Source: Anniella stebbinsi (Eukaryota; Chordata; Lepidosauria; Squamata; Anniellidae). From it: 64,000 nucleotides of DNA. Where the stretch lies: contig JARDYH010000004.1 in NCBI GenBank assembly GCA_029215795.1, positions 212,018,517 through 212,082,516 on the forward strand, written 5' to 3'. Of this stretch, positions 11,601 through 23,445 are shown piece after piece (within the stretch, counting starts at the first letter, position 1; the number at the start of each line of letters is the position of its first letter). Both the position numbers and the translations under genes were made by a program. The notes under the pieces are model-generated. The model saw only the letters and a list, made by a program, of their open reading frames with translations, did not search any database and had not been told where the DNA came from.

Positions 11601-12155
11601 TCAACTGTGGATCCACCTAATCGTTGTTCCATCTAGCCCACTTTTCACTAATTTGTTAATCAGAATGTCATAGGGCACTTTGTCAAAAGCTTTGCTGAAG
11701 TCAAGATATACTATATCCACAGCATTCCCACAGTCCACAAGGGAGGTTACCCGCTCAAAAACTGAGATCAGATTAGTCTGACAGGATTTGTTCTTGACAA
11801 ATCCATGCTGGCTTCTAGAAATCACTGCATTGTTTTCAAGGTGCTTACAGATTGACTTCTTTATAATCTGTTCCAAGATTTTCCCAGGGATGGATGTCAG
11901 ACTGACTGGTCTGTAGTTCCCAAGTTCCTCCTTTTTGCCCTTTTTGAAGACAGGGACAACAGTAGCTCTCCTCCAGTCATCCGGCACTTCACCCGTCTTC
12001 CATGATTTCGCAAGGATAATAGGAAGTGGTTCTGAGAGTTCTTCTGCCAGCTCCTTTATTACTCTAGGATGCAGTTTGTTGGGCCCTGGAGATTTGAACT
12101 CATTCAAAGAAATTAGGTGTTCCTTAACCATTTGTTTATCAATCTCAAACTGCAA
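11601..12155 (-). pseudogene. CR1 reverse transcriptase (fingers/palm) fragment
   Basis: This 184-codon open stretch covers RT motifs 0 to A: FKSPGPNKLHPRVIKELAEE at the start, KGKKEELGNYRPVSLTSIPG in the middle and VYLDFSKAFDKV with the motif A aspartate toward the end. In a living CR1 it would continue to the FADD box, but here the frame is broken after residue 184. The enzyme would copy its own RNA into DNA at a nicked chromosomal target. It is inactive. Confidence 0.9.
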
Positions 12156-12192
12156 TCCTGCCCTGACAGCTTGTACTTCACTTTTTAAAGGG

Positions 12193-12201
12193 GTGTCATA
12201 T

Positions 12202-12236
<35 letters not shown>

Positions 12237-12557
12237 TTACATTTGTATACCGCCCCATAGCCGAAGCTCTCTGGGCGGTATACATAGGATTAAAAACAAT
12301 TTAAAACAATATACAAAAATTAAAACAGCAAAAACATACAACATACACACAATCTGTACATTTAAAAACCACTTCAACACTTCAAAAAACTACAAAACAA
12401 AACAAAACAAACCCAGGCTCCTCAGATATTGCCAAATGCCTGAGAGAAGAGGAAAGTCTTGACCTGGCGCCGAAAAGATAACAATGTTGGTGCCAGGCGG
12501 GCCTCGTCGGGGAGATCGTTCCACAATTGGGGAGCCACCACAGAGAAGGCCCACTTT
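12193..12557 (-). mobile_element. L2 LINE 3' end nested inside CR1
   Basis: The minus strand gives VVAPQLWNDLPDEARLAP followed by FRRQVKTFLFSQAFGN, the L2 C-terminal signature. A 3' UTR with GGGCGGTATAC and a (TTTA)n tail at 12200-12239 follows. CR1 coding blocks lie on both sides, so this L2 fragment inserted into the CR1. No clear target duplication is visible. Confidence 0.85.
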
Positions 12558-12660
12558 TGAGAGAAGACTGAGCCGAAGTAGGAATTGAGCACTTCGGCTT
12601 TTTCTTTGTAGAAGACAGCAGCTTTCTTGAAATTGCCCATTAATTTCAGTCTTCCCACTA

Positions 12661-14436
12661 TGGCGAGATATATTATATTTCTATTTAAATTATGAGAATT
12701 ATATCTAAACATGCATCTATTAACATATAGAAGTATCCTTGGTGCATACTTTTGTCCTCTCTTTTGGTGATGCTTTTCTTCTTTTTGGTGATGCAGATGT
12801 GTCCACTCTATCAAGCAACCAGAATGTGTCTGCTCCATTGACTATAGAAATCACTATTGTTTCATAAATTCTCAGTAACCCTCTTCTTCTGTACACAAAA
12901 GGTCACAGTTTAGTTATTGGTTTGGATTAATTCACATTTCAGCCACACATAGGCCAAGTTGCCCAGCAGCATTCATGTTATCTGCAGTTTATTGCTTCCT
13001 TATATTATTTCTCAGTCAATTTTTGAGATCCAAGTGGTGCTGAAAGCAACATACAAAATATTTGAAAATCATTTTTTTTAAAAAATCTAACATTAAAAAT
13101 CAAACAAACCACATAGATAGGCTATACAATACGGCAACCTTTCCCATTATTAAGTCCCCAGAAACTAAAAGGGCCAGTACTAAAAGGACAATGCACACCT
13201 CTCAATTTTCACATGATTTCTTGGATTCCCGGCCCCCAGGATTCCTTTTAGAATCCAACTCATAAAATCAGTGTAAAAGAGCATATATGCTCAAATCAAA
13301 GCTCTGTAATCAGACTGTGCAAAGCAAAATTCTATTGAACAACTCCCAATTAAAAAACCAAACCAAAAACAACAATGAGAAAGAGAGAGAGAGAGAATCT
13401 CACCAGAAGGCATTTATTTAGTTAAATTGATATTGAGTCATTAAACTGTGATGATTTTGATCATAGCTGTGATTAGTGGCCAAGTACAAAAGCTCCTGGG
13501 AAGGAACAATAGAAAAAAAGGACAAAGGAAATTACAGGAAATCATTAATGTCCCTTTCTTTCAACTTCTGAGCTGTCTGACATGCTAGCAAATTTGTTTC
13601 CTTGGTATACCTTGCCAAGGTAGAACTATCATGGGGAGAAATTCATGTCAGCTGAGCATCAATAAATGTAACGATGAACAATATGGTGATGCTTTCTTTG
13701 TTAAACAGAAGGAAAATAACCATCTCTGTCCTGAATTTGAATAACGGGAACAAAAAGCACAAAACAGATTGTTGTGCTGTTTGCTGGAACAGAATGCCAA
13801 TTATGTTTCTCTAAGTAATCAATGGAAAGCAGATCCATTGTTCTTAAATGAAGGTCCATATGGTGATTGATCATAGTCAAGTGTAAAAGGCTGCAGAAGC
13901 CCATGAGCTTTGTCAAAGGCAAAGATGGACACTCCTTTAAAAAACAAAACACAAAACTCATCATCCCAGGGATATTTGTGATGCTCTGGTAACCAATGAA
14001 GACTACAGGATGTGGGAAGAATGTAATGGCAAAAGGCACACTATTTGGATTTTGCCTATCCTGTATAATTCACAGCAGTGTATTTGTTCTTAGCAGGATG
14101 AATCCTGGAAGACATACAAAGAATTGATTGCCTTATGACATTGACCAGAGCCTAGAGGAAAATGGGAGGCCCTTGTAGCATCCTGATGTATTATCATGGC
14201 TTACATCCTTCTATCCACACAGAAGTAGTAAGTCTTTGTTTTATTTCATTCCCTCTTATTTAACCACTGCTACTATGAAGAAGAAAAGAAAAAAGGGGAA
14301 AGGACAAGCTTCTTGAAGAGAAACAGAAACCTGCTTTTCACCAAGCAGCTCTTTACCTTTCCACATATAAATATACATAATGATGCCAAACCATTTGTAT
14401 TTTTTTCTTTCCAATTTAAAGCCTCTGAAAGTCATG
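12661..14436. other. No gene seen; apparently unique DNA
   Basis: No clear repeat is seen here beyond a short (GA)n run at 13382-13396. No supported exon. The frame 13701-14039 (minus) lacks recognisable similarity. Confidence 0.4.
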
Positions 14437-14444
14437 ATGCAATG

Positions 14445-14764
14445 TAGGGTGACCAGATAAAATCCAGGTCAGGGCTCTTGTAACTTTAACAGTTGTAGAG
14501 AAAAGGGAAATTCAGCCAATGTTGTTTGTATGCAATTAGTTCCTGGTGAAATTCCCGCTTCATCACAACAGTTAAAGATGCAGGCACTATACTAGAGTGA
14601 CCATATACAAAAGAAGGCAGGGCCCTTACAACTTTAACTGTGGTGATGAAGAGGGAATTTCACTAGGAACTAATTGCATACAAATGACACTGGCTGAAAT
14701 TCCCTTTTCTCTACAACTGTTAAAGTTACATGAGCCCTGACCTGGATTTTATCTGGTCAGCCTA
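14445..14764 (+). mobile_element. hAT-like palindromic MITE (TAGGGTGACCA family), TSD ATGCAATG
   Basis: This 320-bp element begins TAGGGTGACCAGATAAAATC and ends in its inverted copy GATTTTATCTGGTCAGCCTA. The exact 8-bp duplication ATGCAATG lies at 14437-14444 and 14765-14772. The two arms pair almost along their whole length. A short asymmetric centre (CACTATACTAGAGTGACCAT) contains an internal TIR-like TAGAGTGACCATATAC. I use the centre to give the strand. Confidence 0.95.
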
Positions 14765-14862
14765 ATGCAATGTGATGGGGAGTAAAACTTTCCTTGATGT
14801 GAAGAACTGGCAATTTTGAAGGGATAGTAGTACAACCAGTTTGACTCATAGTACAAGCAAAT

Positions 14863-15417
14863 TAGGGCTCTGCACAGCCCCCCCCCCATTTGCTTCAGAG
14901 GCAAATTTGGTTCCAAATCCAAAATAGGTTGGCTTTTGCGGTTTCCCATGGTTTCCCTTCTGCTCTCCCCCTTCCCTTTTGCTCACCCCCCTTTCCCCCA
15001 AACCCAGTGAGCTCTGCCCCCTCTCACAATCACGGGACTTACCTGAAGCCTCCACTTGCACTGGCAAAGAGAGCTGCCATCTCTAAGAAAGATGATGGCT
15101 CTGGACTACCAGAGATCTACTGTTGCAAACTTCAGCAACCGGAAAAATTCTTTTCCAGCCACCATAGTTTGCAGTAGTAGCTCTATGGCAGGTGAAAACC
15201 ACCATCTTCCTTAAAAATGGCAGCTCTCTTGGAGGTCTGGCAGCTAATCGACATGAGCGGAGGCTTCTGGCAAGTCCCACAGGTAGGCAGGTGGGGGGTG
15301 GCGGTGGCTGGCCATAAAGCTTTAGATGCTTCAGGCCAAGGTGGCCCAATCCAATCCTGAGTCAGATTCGGGTTGACTCAGATTCAGGGTTTGGGACTGA
15401 GCAAGTGCACACCCCTA
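14863..15417. mobile_element. hAT-like non-autonomous element, 555 bp
   Basis: The left end TAGGGCTCTGCACAGC and right end AAGTGCACACCCCTA match the hAT-like TAGGG...TGCA pattern. Flanking octamers AAGCAAAT (14855-14862) and AAGTAAAT (15418-15425) agree at seven of eight positions. The interior is partly palindromic around 15060-15250 (AAAGATGATGGCTCTGG against its inverted form). No transposase. Confidence 0.8.
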
Positions 15418-15593
15418 AAGTAAATCATGACCCTAACTGTTGGGAACCTCTGTTCAGAACAAAGACCTCTTTCAGGGCTATGTCACCTGGTGCCCTCCAG
15501 ATGTTTTAGACTAAAACTAAAGCCCAAGTGAGCATGGACAAGGGTCAAAACACCTGGAAGGCACCATTCTGGTCTCACAGTGGCCATCACAAT

Positions 15594-16130
15594 GGCTGAA
15601 TTCGGACAACACATTAAGCAACTGAGGGGGGAAAACAATCATCAGTTGTGTTGCTTATTGTGTTGTGTGGAGGGTAACACGCTACTCACAAACTACTGAC
15701 GTATGCTATTCAGCCCAAATAAACAACTGAGAGAAACAACTGGCTTGCAAGTTGTTTAGCTCGAAGCCAGTTGTTTAAAGTGTTGTGTGGAGGGGTGAGT
15801 GTGTTCATGGCGTGTGGTGAGTGGGTAAAAACACAAGCCCATAGAGGCAGGCGGCAAGAGCGGTGGCTGCCACTCTGCTACAACTGGTGCAACTTGCAGA
15901 GGCTGCTGGGATAGAACTGGGAGTACTGAGGGAGGGAGGGAGGGAGGGAGGGGAGAGGAGCGGGGGCTGTGTCAGTCAAATGCTGGGTTGACTATTAGTC
16001 CACTCAATGCCAGCCCCAACCACCCACAGTTGTGTAGGAATATGTTATGTGTGGGGAGTACCCACAAATTAACCAACTGTGAATTGGCTACTTAACCCAC
16101 CATTGACTAATGTGTAGTCCGAATGCAGCC
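15594..16130 (+). mobile_element. Harbinger-like non-autonomous element, TSD AAT
   Basis: The termini are GGCTGAATTCGGACAACACA on the left and, reversed, GGCTGCATTCGGACTACACA on the right. A 3-bp duplication AAT flanks it (15591-15593, 16131-16133). The 537-bp interior has internal inverted AACAACTGGCTTGCAAG/GAAGCCAGTTGTTTAA units and a (GGGA)n run at 15929-15952. The copy at 35728-36634 is the same family in reverse orientation. Confidence 0.85.
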
Positions 16131-16133
16131 AAT

Positions 16134-17214
16134 GTCTATGGGAAGCCCACAAGCAAGGCATGAGTACCATAGCACTCTCCAACTTCCATTCCCCAGTAAC
16201 TGATCTTCAGAGGTATACTGCCTCTGATACTAGAGGCATGACTAGCAATCATTGGTAGTCTTAAACTCCATGAAGACACATGGCACAGGCTGGGAGTTTT
16301 TGATGTGGGGGACCATTCAATCACTAGCCCCCCTACATGCAGTTTCAAGTGGTACAGTCCAGGAACAGTTTATTTATTTATATCCTGCCTTGAGGCCCAG
16401 TATTGGGGAAAAGGTGGGTAATAATAATAATAATAATAATAGTTTTGTTACTTGATGAGCTGTTTGTCTAGAATGATGCAAAAACAGCCACAGGTGGTAC
16501 AAATGACCTAGTTGTGCTGAGTAAACAAACTCATAGAAACTACTTACGAACTCATAGAAACCAAGAAAAGCCTTCATAAAGTAATAACAAAGGGAATATA
16601 TAAATTAAAAAATACCATAGGTAAAGCCCAGGGAAGAAGCTTATCAGAGCAAGAAGCTGGAAACAAGGCCTACTCGAATCCTCTTTGCAGCTCTGGTTGC
16701 CTTACATTGTTATAACCTTGGGCAACAGTTTTTACCTTTAGCTGTGCATTTTTATCTTCTTGAACCTGTGTGTTTATCTGCAACACACAGGTGTTGTAAA
16801 GCTTAAAAAAGCACCTTGATACTATTGATTAGCTTCATCCTGGATTTCTCACTTCTTCCTTCTCAGTTCCCTTCTAATTTCATCACTGATACATTGTGCC
16901 CAGAGAGAGGAGGCCCAGCACTTATCTGCACCTCAAAAGAGTATCATTTCACCTCAATATAATTATAGAGAATTGACTTAGCAGACTTGGCAATATGCTG
17001 AGCATAACTTACCACTCTCAGCCTACCAAGAGAAATTGGCTGTGAGGCAGACCCCTGCATACCTATGGGCTCTTGTGGATAGTTATGACACACACTATTT
17101 CACAAGGACTGAAGGCCCAACCCTTTGACATGACAGGTGAGGGCAGTCTTACCTGCATTTGTGCAGTTTTGCCCAGGACTCAGTTACCTGTGTGGGGAAA
17201 AAACGGTGAGGATG
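16134..17214. other. No gene seen; short LINE tails only
   Basis: CR1-like 3' wording (ATACTGCCTCTGATACTAGAGGCA) lies near 16212-16240 on the minus strand. At 16368-16442 two L2-like tail pieces face each other, TTTATATCCTGCC and a GGTGGGTAATAATAAT end. The remainder is unclassified. Confidence 0.45.
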
Positions 17215-17632
17215 GCAGTCAGCGCCAGCTTAAGTTTTTGGTACTAGTGTACAAAGCCCTAAATCATTTGGGACCTGGATATCTGAGAGAGTGCCTTCTC
17301 CCTTACCAACTTGCCTGGTCACTGCGGTCATCAGAGGACAAGCTCCTGGTGGTTCCACATAGACCTATGGCCCAATTGGAGTTGACCAGGAGAAGAGCCT
17401 TTAATGTGGTAGGCCCCTTCTATTTGGAACTCTCTGCCCCTGGAGGTCAGGCGGGCACCAACACTGTGCTGCTTCCGGCACCTCCTGAGAACAACTCTTT
17501 GCCAGGAAGCATTCCTCAACTGACCACCCACCGTTGCTGTTTTATTTCTATGTTCAGCACTAAAGAATCTACTTTAGATATGGAGCGGTATGTAAATATT
17601 GTAAATAAATAAATAAATAAATAAATAAATAC
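17215..17632 (+). mobile_element. L2-type LINE 3' end
   Basis: The plus strand encodes LKFLVLVYKALNHLGPGYLR, then LRSSEDKLLVVPHRP, then RRRAFNVVGPFYLELS. These are the L2 C-terminal order VYKAL..GPGYL..RAF..V.P..W. A stop-broken tail follows, and (AAAT)n at 17602-17632 is the 3' end. The related copy at 22995-23445 has the same order. Inactive. Confidence 0.85.
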
Positions 17633-18744
17633 CCTCAATGGACCCCTCTCCCTTGGTGAGTCTACCTTCTCATCACCAATGTCAATAGCTACTATTGCTC
17701 CTAGTATTTCCTCGCCTTGTGCTATGTCAAGGGCCCACATTATGTCGGTTTACTTGATTCTCAATCTACCACTCCTCCTTCTCACCACCACCATTATCTG
17801 CGTCAGAGTGAGAAGTAAGTGAACAAACAAGTTGCAGTCGTGAAGAGGAGGAGCAAGTCTCAGTGGTCCCCTGCTAGGATGAGGGCCGTCCGCATAGCAC
17901 AAGGCTTTTGCCCCTGTCTGTTTAAATTGAATAGGGCCTCTGAATATGCACGGGGGATGGCAGCTGAAGGAGATCTTTTACATCAAAGCAAGAGCATATT
18001 GGGGGGTAGCAAATGGAAAGAAGTACAGAGGATGAACGAATTGGTAGACAGACATAATGAGGGTGAATAACAGACACATATTCAAAATATGAGTCAGAAA
18101 GTAGTACACATTTTGGCTTCTAACAGTACATATTTTATGAGACCGCTTTTTGTTAGTTGTCTTCTGTTTTCTGATGGGAAATTAAAAAATGAAACAAATC
18201 AAAAACAAGAAAGAGTAGGGGGGAATAAGAACAAAGAAAGAAGAAAAAAGCTACTTGAGAAAGGAGCCACACTTTCAAATCTAAAAACAACAGCAACCAA
18301 GAGCCACATAAAATGAATGTTAGGTTGCACAGGTTTTCCCAGGGCTAAAAAAAACCCTTGGAAAACCTGATTCTTCCAGTGGTTCTGGGACCATCCCAAG
18401 GCCACAGGAGGTGTGGGTGGCTGTCCCGCCTGCTGCATGCTTACTCGTGAGTAAGAGTGGCACCATGCCATGTGGCTCTGTGCCCATCAGGAGAGAGGGG
18501 GGCTGCATTTTCGCCATCCATGGGATGGCGGGGGGTGGGGTAAGCACCGCAATTTCGGGGGGATTTTTTTTTTTAAAAAACTTACTTTTTCGATGGAGTG
18601 AGGCTTTTCGCGACTGGCCCTGCTGCTTCAAAAATAAAACAAAACAAAAACAGTGGCCCCAATGTCCCTGCTTCCTGCTGGAGGAGGCTCTTGCGATCAG
18701 GATATTGCAAGTTCCTCCCCCCTCCTTTCCAGAATGTCAGGAGG
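17633..18744. other. No gene seen; fragments of unclassified repeats
   Basis: 17638-17830 (TCTCCCTTGGTGAGTCTACC) is similar to 30905-31110, so both are copies of an unnamed repeat. 18318-18600 (GGGACCATCCCAAGG, GGTGTGGGTGGCTGTCCCG) resembles the interior of the Harbinger-like element at 49058-49561. No coding exon is seen. Confidence 0.45.
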
Positions 18745-18751
18745 TGTAGAA

Positions 18752-19071
18752 AGAGCCCATATGAAAAGGAGGACAGGGTTCCTGTATCTAACAGTTGTAT
18801 AGAAAAGGGAATTTCAGCAGGTGTCATTTGTATGCATGCAGCACCTGGTGAAATTTCCTTTTCATCACAACAGTTAAAGCTGTGGGAGCCCTGCCCTCTT
18901 TTGTATCTGGTCATGCTAACAGGCCTCCTGCAGCTTTAGCTGTTGTTATGAAGAGGGAATTTCACCTGGCACTGCATGCATACAAATGACACCTGCTGAA
19001 ATTCTCTTTTCTATACAGCTGTTAAAGATACAGGAGCTCTGTCCTCCTTTCCATATGGTCAGCATATCTTA
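18752..19071. mobile_element. hAT-like palindromic MITE (TAGGGTGACCA family), decayed ends
   Basis: The interior matches the 320-bp family: GGGAATTTCAGCAGGTGTCA against its inverted copy, and a central TATCTGGTCATGCTAA. It belongs to the CATATGAAAAGGAGGACAGG subtype shared with 44056-44369. The left terminus is eroded and no 8-bp duplication is visible. Confidence 0.8.
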
Positions 19072-19238
19072 AAATGCATATTTTTTATGCAGTCTCCCCT
19101 AACACACACATTTTTGTAAGTGTTTTTGAGCCATGAACCGCATCACAAAATTTTCAAGCCAAAGCAGAACTGCATTCCAATCTATGCATTAATCTGCTTT
19201 AAAATATGGACTGAGCAAAAACCTGCATTACCCCTAAT

Positions 19239-19559
19239 TAGGTTGACCAGATAAAATCCAGATCAGGGCTCATGTAACTTTTAACAGTTGTAGAGAAAAG
19301 GGAATTTCAGCCAGTGTCATTTGTATGCAATTAGTTCCTTTTGATATTCCCTCTTCATCACAACAGTTAAAGGTGCAGGCACTATACTAGAGTGACCACA
19401 TACAAAAGAAGGCAGGGCCCCTGCAACTTTAACTGTTGTGATGAAGAGGATATTTCACCAGGAACTTATTGCATACAAATGACACTGGCTGAAATTCCCT
19501 TTTTTGTACAACCGTTAAAGTTACATGAGCCCTGACCTGGATTTTATCTGGTCACCCTA
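19239..19559 (+). mobile_element. hAT-like palindromic MITE, TSD CCCCTAAT
   Basis: This 321-bp copy of the 14445 family runs from TAGGTTGACCAGATAAAATC to GATTTTATCTGGTCACCCTA. The exact 8-bp duplication CCCCTAAT occurs at 19231-19238 and 19560-19567. The centre orientation matches 14445. Confidence 0.95.
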
Positions 19560-19567
19560 CCCCTAAT

Positions 19568-20859
19568 TGAAGATGAAAGTGGAAGTTCAGCTTCCCTTAG
19601 GCCACTGAGTGAGTTAATGGCAGAGGCAAGAGTTGAACTAAGGACTTCTGAGTTTACACACAGCTCATACTTTTAGCTACTGTGCTGCTCAATAGACAGA
19701 ACTTCTCCAGTTGCTAAGAACAAATTCCCAATAATTTGCTCAAAGGAATCCATTCCATTTTGCTACCTGTCCCCAGAAATGTCCATGAATCTACATCTGG
19801 GGTTCAAACACACACTTACGCCTTTAAGTGGTGAATCTAAGACGTTTCCCATTGCTAGCATGGTACTTCCACGCAGTATGACACTGAAATTGTTAAATAA
19901 AAGAATTACAGCTCTGTGCTTTCAACCACCTCTGTGACCTCATCTTTTGCTGAAAATTGACTAAATCCTTGCAGCATCTGGCTGGATTTGTTTGAAATCA
20001 TATTTCTCTTCTGTCTTGATTTAATCTTTACTTTAAATCTTTAATGTTCAATTGCCTTTCTGCCCAATCAACTCCACGTATCATTACAAATGAAAGCTCT
20101 AGGGAAACCATCTCGTCTCATGCCACAGATGCTCTTCTCGTCAAAATGTATGTCTGATTCCTCTGTTTCTTTTTATGAATAAAAGATGGGCTTTAAATAA
20201 AAAGAAAAGCAGTCTTGCCTGGAAGTCAGTTCTATAAAGGAAGTTCTGTGAATTCTGCAAGTAGATAGATAGGCAGGAGAGACAATAGAATATGTGTTTA
20301 TTCCACGTGTACACATAGTGTACACTTCCTGGGAGGCCCGCTCTGTTCCTCACCATGCCCTTTCTCCTCCTTTAATATAGGTCACCTGCTAGACCTTCAT
20401 TCTCTTGCCCTGCTCTTTTCTCTTGCTGCTCTCTAAATGTTGTGTTCTGCTTGTCCCTTGAACTTTGACTGTCCCGTCTTCATTAAAAAAAAAAAGATTT
20501 ATAGCATTGCCTTCTCTCTTTTGAGTTTTCTTCATCATGTTATTCTATTTGCTGTAGCACATTCAAAACTAATGGATTTGTTATGACACAAGCTTTGGTG
20601 GACTAGAGTCTTGCACTTGACGAAGAAGACTCTTGTCTGGGGAAACCTGTGCCATGATAAATGTGTTAGTCTTTACACTATTACAAGAACCTTTGTTGGT
20701 TTTGCTGCAGCATAGCCACCCCTCTGCAAGTTCCCCCCCCCCCCCTGTTTCCTGGTCTTGTGGCTCACTCTGTTCTATCTTTACTTTATCCTTTCCCTGC
20801 ATGCACAACATTTACCTTATTGTTCCATGTTCCTGTTGTGGATGGCCAGTACAGTCTAC
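19568..20859. other. No gene seen; apparently unique DNA
   Basis: Poly-A (20484-20495) and poly-C (about 20737-20746) tracts occur. No exon, SINE or terminal repeat is recognised. Confidence 0.4.
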
Positions 20860-21428
20860 TAGGGGTGTTAGGACTGTATTGAATCCAGTCCGCCTACGGT
20901 CTGCAGACTGGATTGAATTTTCCGGTCCGCTGTTTGCAAAACAGATCATATTTTTCCCATCCAGAAAAATAAGGAAATGAATTTAAAGAAAGTTACAGAA
21001 GAAGCAACTTGCTTATAACTTTATTTGCGGGGAGTGGGGCAGCATGTTTGCTGGGTGGGAGATTGCCTAAGCATCATTCAAAGATGGAGGGAAGGGCTTC
21101 TTTCCTTGAAAGACATCTCCCACCCAGCAAACTTAGGGGAATGCCCATGAAAGGATCTCAAGTCCTTTTATGGATAATCAAGGAAGTGCACCAACACAGG
21201 AGACATGTTTCTAAAAAAATCACACACACACAATGCTCACTATGTTACCGGTAACACAATACTGTCCCATGCTATTACTAAGTTTTGGAACTTGGCGGTG
21301 GGGGGGGAAGCCGCATGTCTGTGGAATCCGCTTGACCCACAGATGCTGGTCTGGCGTGGAATGTGCAGACCGGATTGCAAGAAATCCAGACTCATTTGAG
21401 TCCGTTGCGAATTTCTCTGTCATCCCTA
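20860..21428. mobile_element. hAT-like non-autonomous element (TSD not conserved)
   Basis: The left end TAGGGGTGTTAGGACTG faces the right end TTCTCTGTCATCCCTA. Subterminal AATCCAGTCCGCC and ATTTGAGTCCG blocks echo the element at 7337-7800. Inside, GTTTGCTGGGTGGGAGAT (about 21045) and its reverse complement (about 21112) form a foldback. The flanking octamers do not match, so the ends are assigned from the termini alone. Confidence 0.6.
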
Positions 21429-21559
21429 CTGCCTTGGAGGTCGGAAAGGACTGTAGGTCAGTCTTCTGCATTGGCTTGCTGAACAGTTGGAAGCTCTGAG
21501 GGGCCCTACTGCAGGATTTGGACAAGGTAGCAGAAGCTTTGCTTTGTCTGGACACCGGG

Positions 21560-21880
21560 TAGGCTGACCAGATAAAATCCAGGTCAGGGCTCATGTAACT
21601 TTTAACAGTTGTAGAGAAAAGGGAATTTCAGCCAGTGTCATTTGTATGCAATTAGTTCCTGGAGAAATTCCCTCTTCATCACAACAGTTAAAGTTGCAGG
21701 CACTATACTAGAGTGACCATAAACAAAAGAAGGCAGGGCCCCTGCAACTTTAACAGTTGTGATGAAGAGGGAATTTCACCAGGAACTAATTGCATACAAA
21801 TGACACTGGCTGAAATTCCCTTTTCTCTACAACTGTTAAAGTTACATGAGCCCTGACCTGGATTTTATCTGGTCAGCCTA
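21560..21880 (+). mobile_element. hAT-like palindromic MITE, TSD ACACCGGG
   Basis: This 321-bp copy has termini TAGGCTGACCAGAT and ATCTGGTCAGCCTA. The exact 8-bp duplication ACACCGGG lies at 21552-21559 and 21881-21888. It is very similar to the copies at 14445 and 19239, which suggests a relatively recent burst. Confidence 0.95.
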
Positions 21881-21888
21881 ACACCGGG

Positions 21889-22989
21889 TGAGCCTCTGGT
21901 GGATGTTGCTGCCTTCTGCGCTCCTTCTCTTCTGCACTATCTCTTCTGTTTGCCAAGAGAAGAGGCTGCAGCTACTGAAGGGCAGTCGCTCCACTCTCAT
22001 AATCCTGTCAGCCATTCTTTGCCCCCCTGGCCACAATTGGAATATGGGACCTTTACCTGTCATACAGGGTCATTTTTGGCCACATGTTTGGAAACACACA
22101 CCTATATAAAACAGCAGGTATAAGTGCCATTACTAAATACAAGATTGGAAACTCTGCGCCAGCTGCAATAACTACTTCAAAAAATTGTTATGCAGATGGG
22201 ACCTGTGCAGTAATTACGGGTCTCATAGTGACAGGCTTGTTCATTAATTTAAGGAGTTTCCAATTTAATTGATGCTAGGTCCTAGTTTTCTTCCCAGTCT
22301 CTCCACAAAACTATATGTATTTTCCCTCTGTGGATAAAATGGTAGAAATTACGTGAGTGTTCACCTTACCTAATTAAGAGATCAGTGCTAGAGGACTCTC
22401 GGATCCTGATGTACTTCAGTATTTCATATTCATTAAATATAAGCGGCTGCTGGGAGTTCTTGGGCTTTTCAGGAAAAAGGCTGAATGATAGCCCCCTCCT
22501 CCCAAAGGACCCGTCTCTGTGATGAGTTTGCCCAAGGTCAGTGCTGAGCTGAAGCTGTTTTAACCAGCTAGGAGCCCTGCTAGGTCTGCGCTGAAACCAT
22601 TTATGGAGTTACATTGCCATGGCTCATCTTGGATTACTCCAAAGAGCTTTCTAGTAAAAACAACACACACACAAACACATATAGAACATAAGCATCTATG
22701 CTTAGACATCATGTGCCAGGAAATAATACATCCGTATGCCAATTATTTCTATTTTTTTCCTTTCTTCCCACCCCCTTTTCTTGCTCTTGTCTTGTTTTTC
22801 CCCCTAAAATTGTATTAATTATTGTTTTTCTCAATAGCTGTTAAGAAGTCAATTGTTAGGGGACTGCTCATTTTTTTTGTTTTATTTAAAAATAAATAAA
22901 CAGTTTTTTTAAAATAAAACCTTGTGCCAAAATTTGCCTTTCTTCCTCTGTGCTTTTTTGGGGTGGGGTGGAGGTGATAAATGACCTCA
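21889..22989. other. No gene seen
   Basis: Unclassified sequence with T-rich and AAAT-rich tracts at 22750-22920. No recognisable element or exon. Confidence 0.4.
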
Positions 22990-22994
22990 CTGCC

Positions 22995-23445
22995 GGGCCA
23001 GGTTTAAGGTTCTTGTAGTAGTGTACAAAGCCCAAAACAACTTGAGGCCAGGATACCTGAGAAAGTGCCTTATCCCCTGTTAACCTGCCCGGTCACTGAG
23101 GTCATCTGAGGGCATGTTTCTGGTGGTTCCGCATAGACCTATCGTCCAATTGGAGTCCACCAGGGGAAGAGCCTTCAGTGTGGTGGCCCCCCTCCTATGG
23201 GATTCCCTGCCTCTGGAGGTCAGACAGGCACTGACTTTGTATTCCTTCCAGCACCTCCTGAAAATGCCATTGTTCCAGGAAGCCTTCCCTTAATGACCAG
23301 CCGTGGTTTTATTTGCACTTTGTTTCCTTTAAATATGAACTTTCAATGTGTTTGTATTCTGGTTTTATTCTTTTATTCAATTTGTCCGCCACTCCGAAAT
23401 TCTTGAATGGGGAACGGTATATAAATGTTGTAAATAAAATAAAGG
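22995..23445 (+). mobile_element. L2-type LINE 3' end
   Basis: This has the same block order as 17215-17632: GTAGTGTACAAAGCCC for the VYKA motif, CCTATCGTCCAATTGGAGT, and GGATTCCCTGCCTCTGGAGG for the W(N)SLPLE motif. A GTATATAAATGTTGTAAAT 3' end follows. Stops break all frames. The two copies diverge enough to be independent insertions. Confidence 0.85.

Larger units (their letters stand above)
10578..12660 (-). mobile_element. CR1 LINE, 5'-truncated, interrupted by an L2 tail
   Basis: The minus strand encodes CR1 reverse-transcriptase blocks in several frames. VFYKEKAEVLNSYFGSVFSQ lies near 12655-12560. After an inserted L2 tail come FKSPGPNKLHPRVIKELAEE, then NYRPVSLTSIPGKILEQI, then motif A YLDFSKAFDKV near 11680. 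The FADDTKLG catalytic block sits near 11440 in a different frame, followed by LVRPHLEYSIQFWAP. The 3' UTR ends at 10578 in the classic CR1 wording (AGAGTTGGAAGGGGCC on the plus strand). Frameshifts and stops make it a pseudogene. The endonuclease half is missing. Confidence 0.93.

Noticed and set aside
20860..21428. Assigning an 8-bp target duplication to this element
   Set aside because: The flanking octamers CAGTCTAC and CTGCCTTG agree at only four positions, so I did not claim one.
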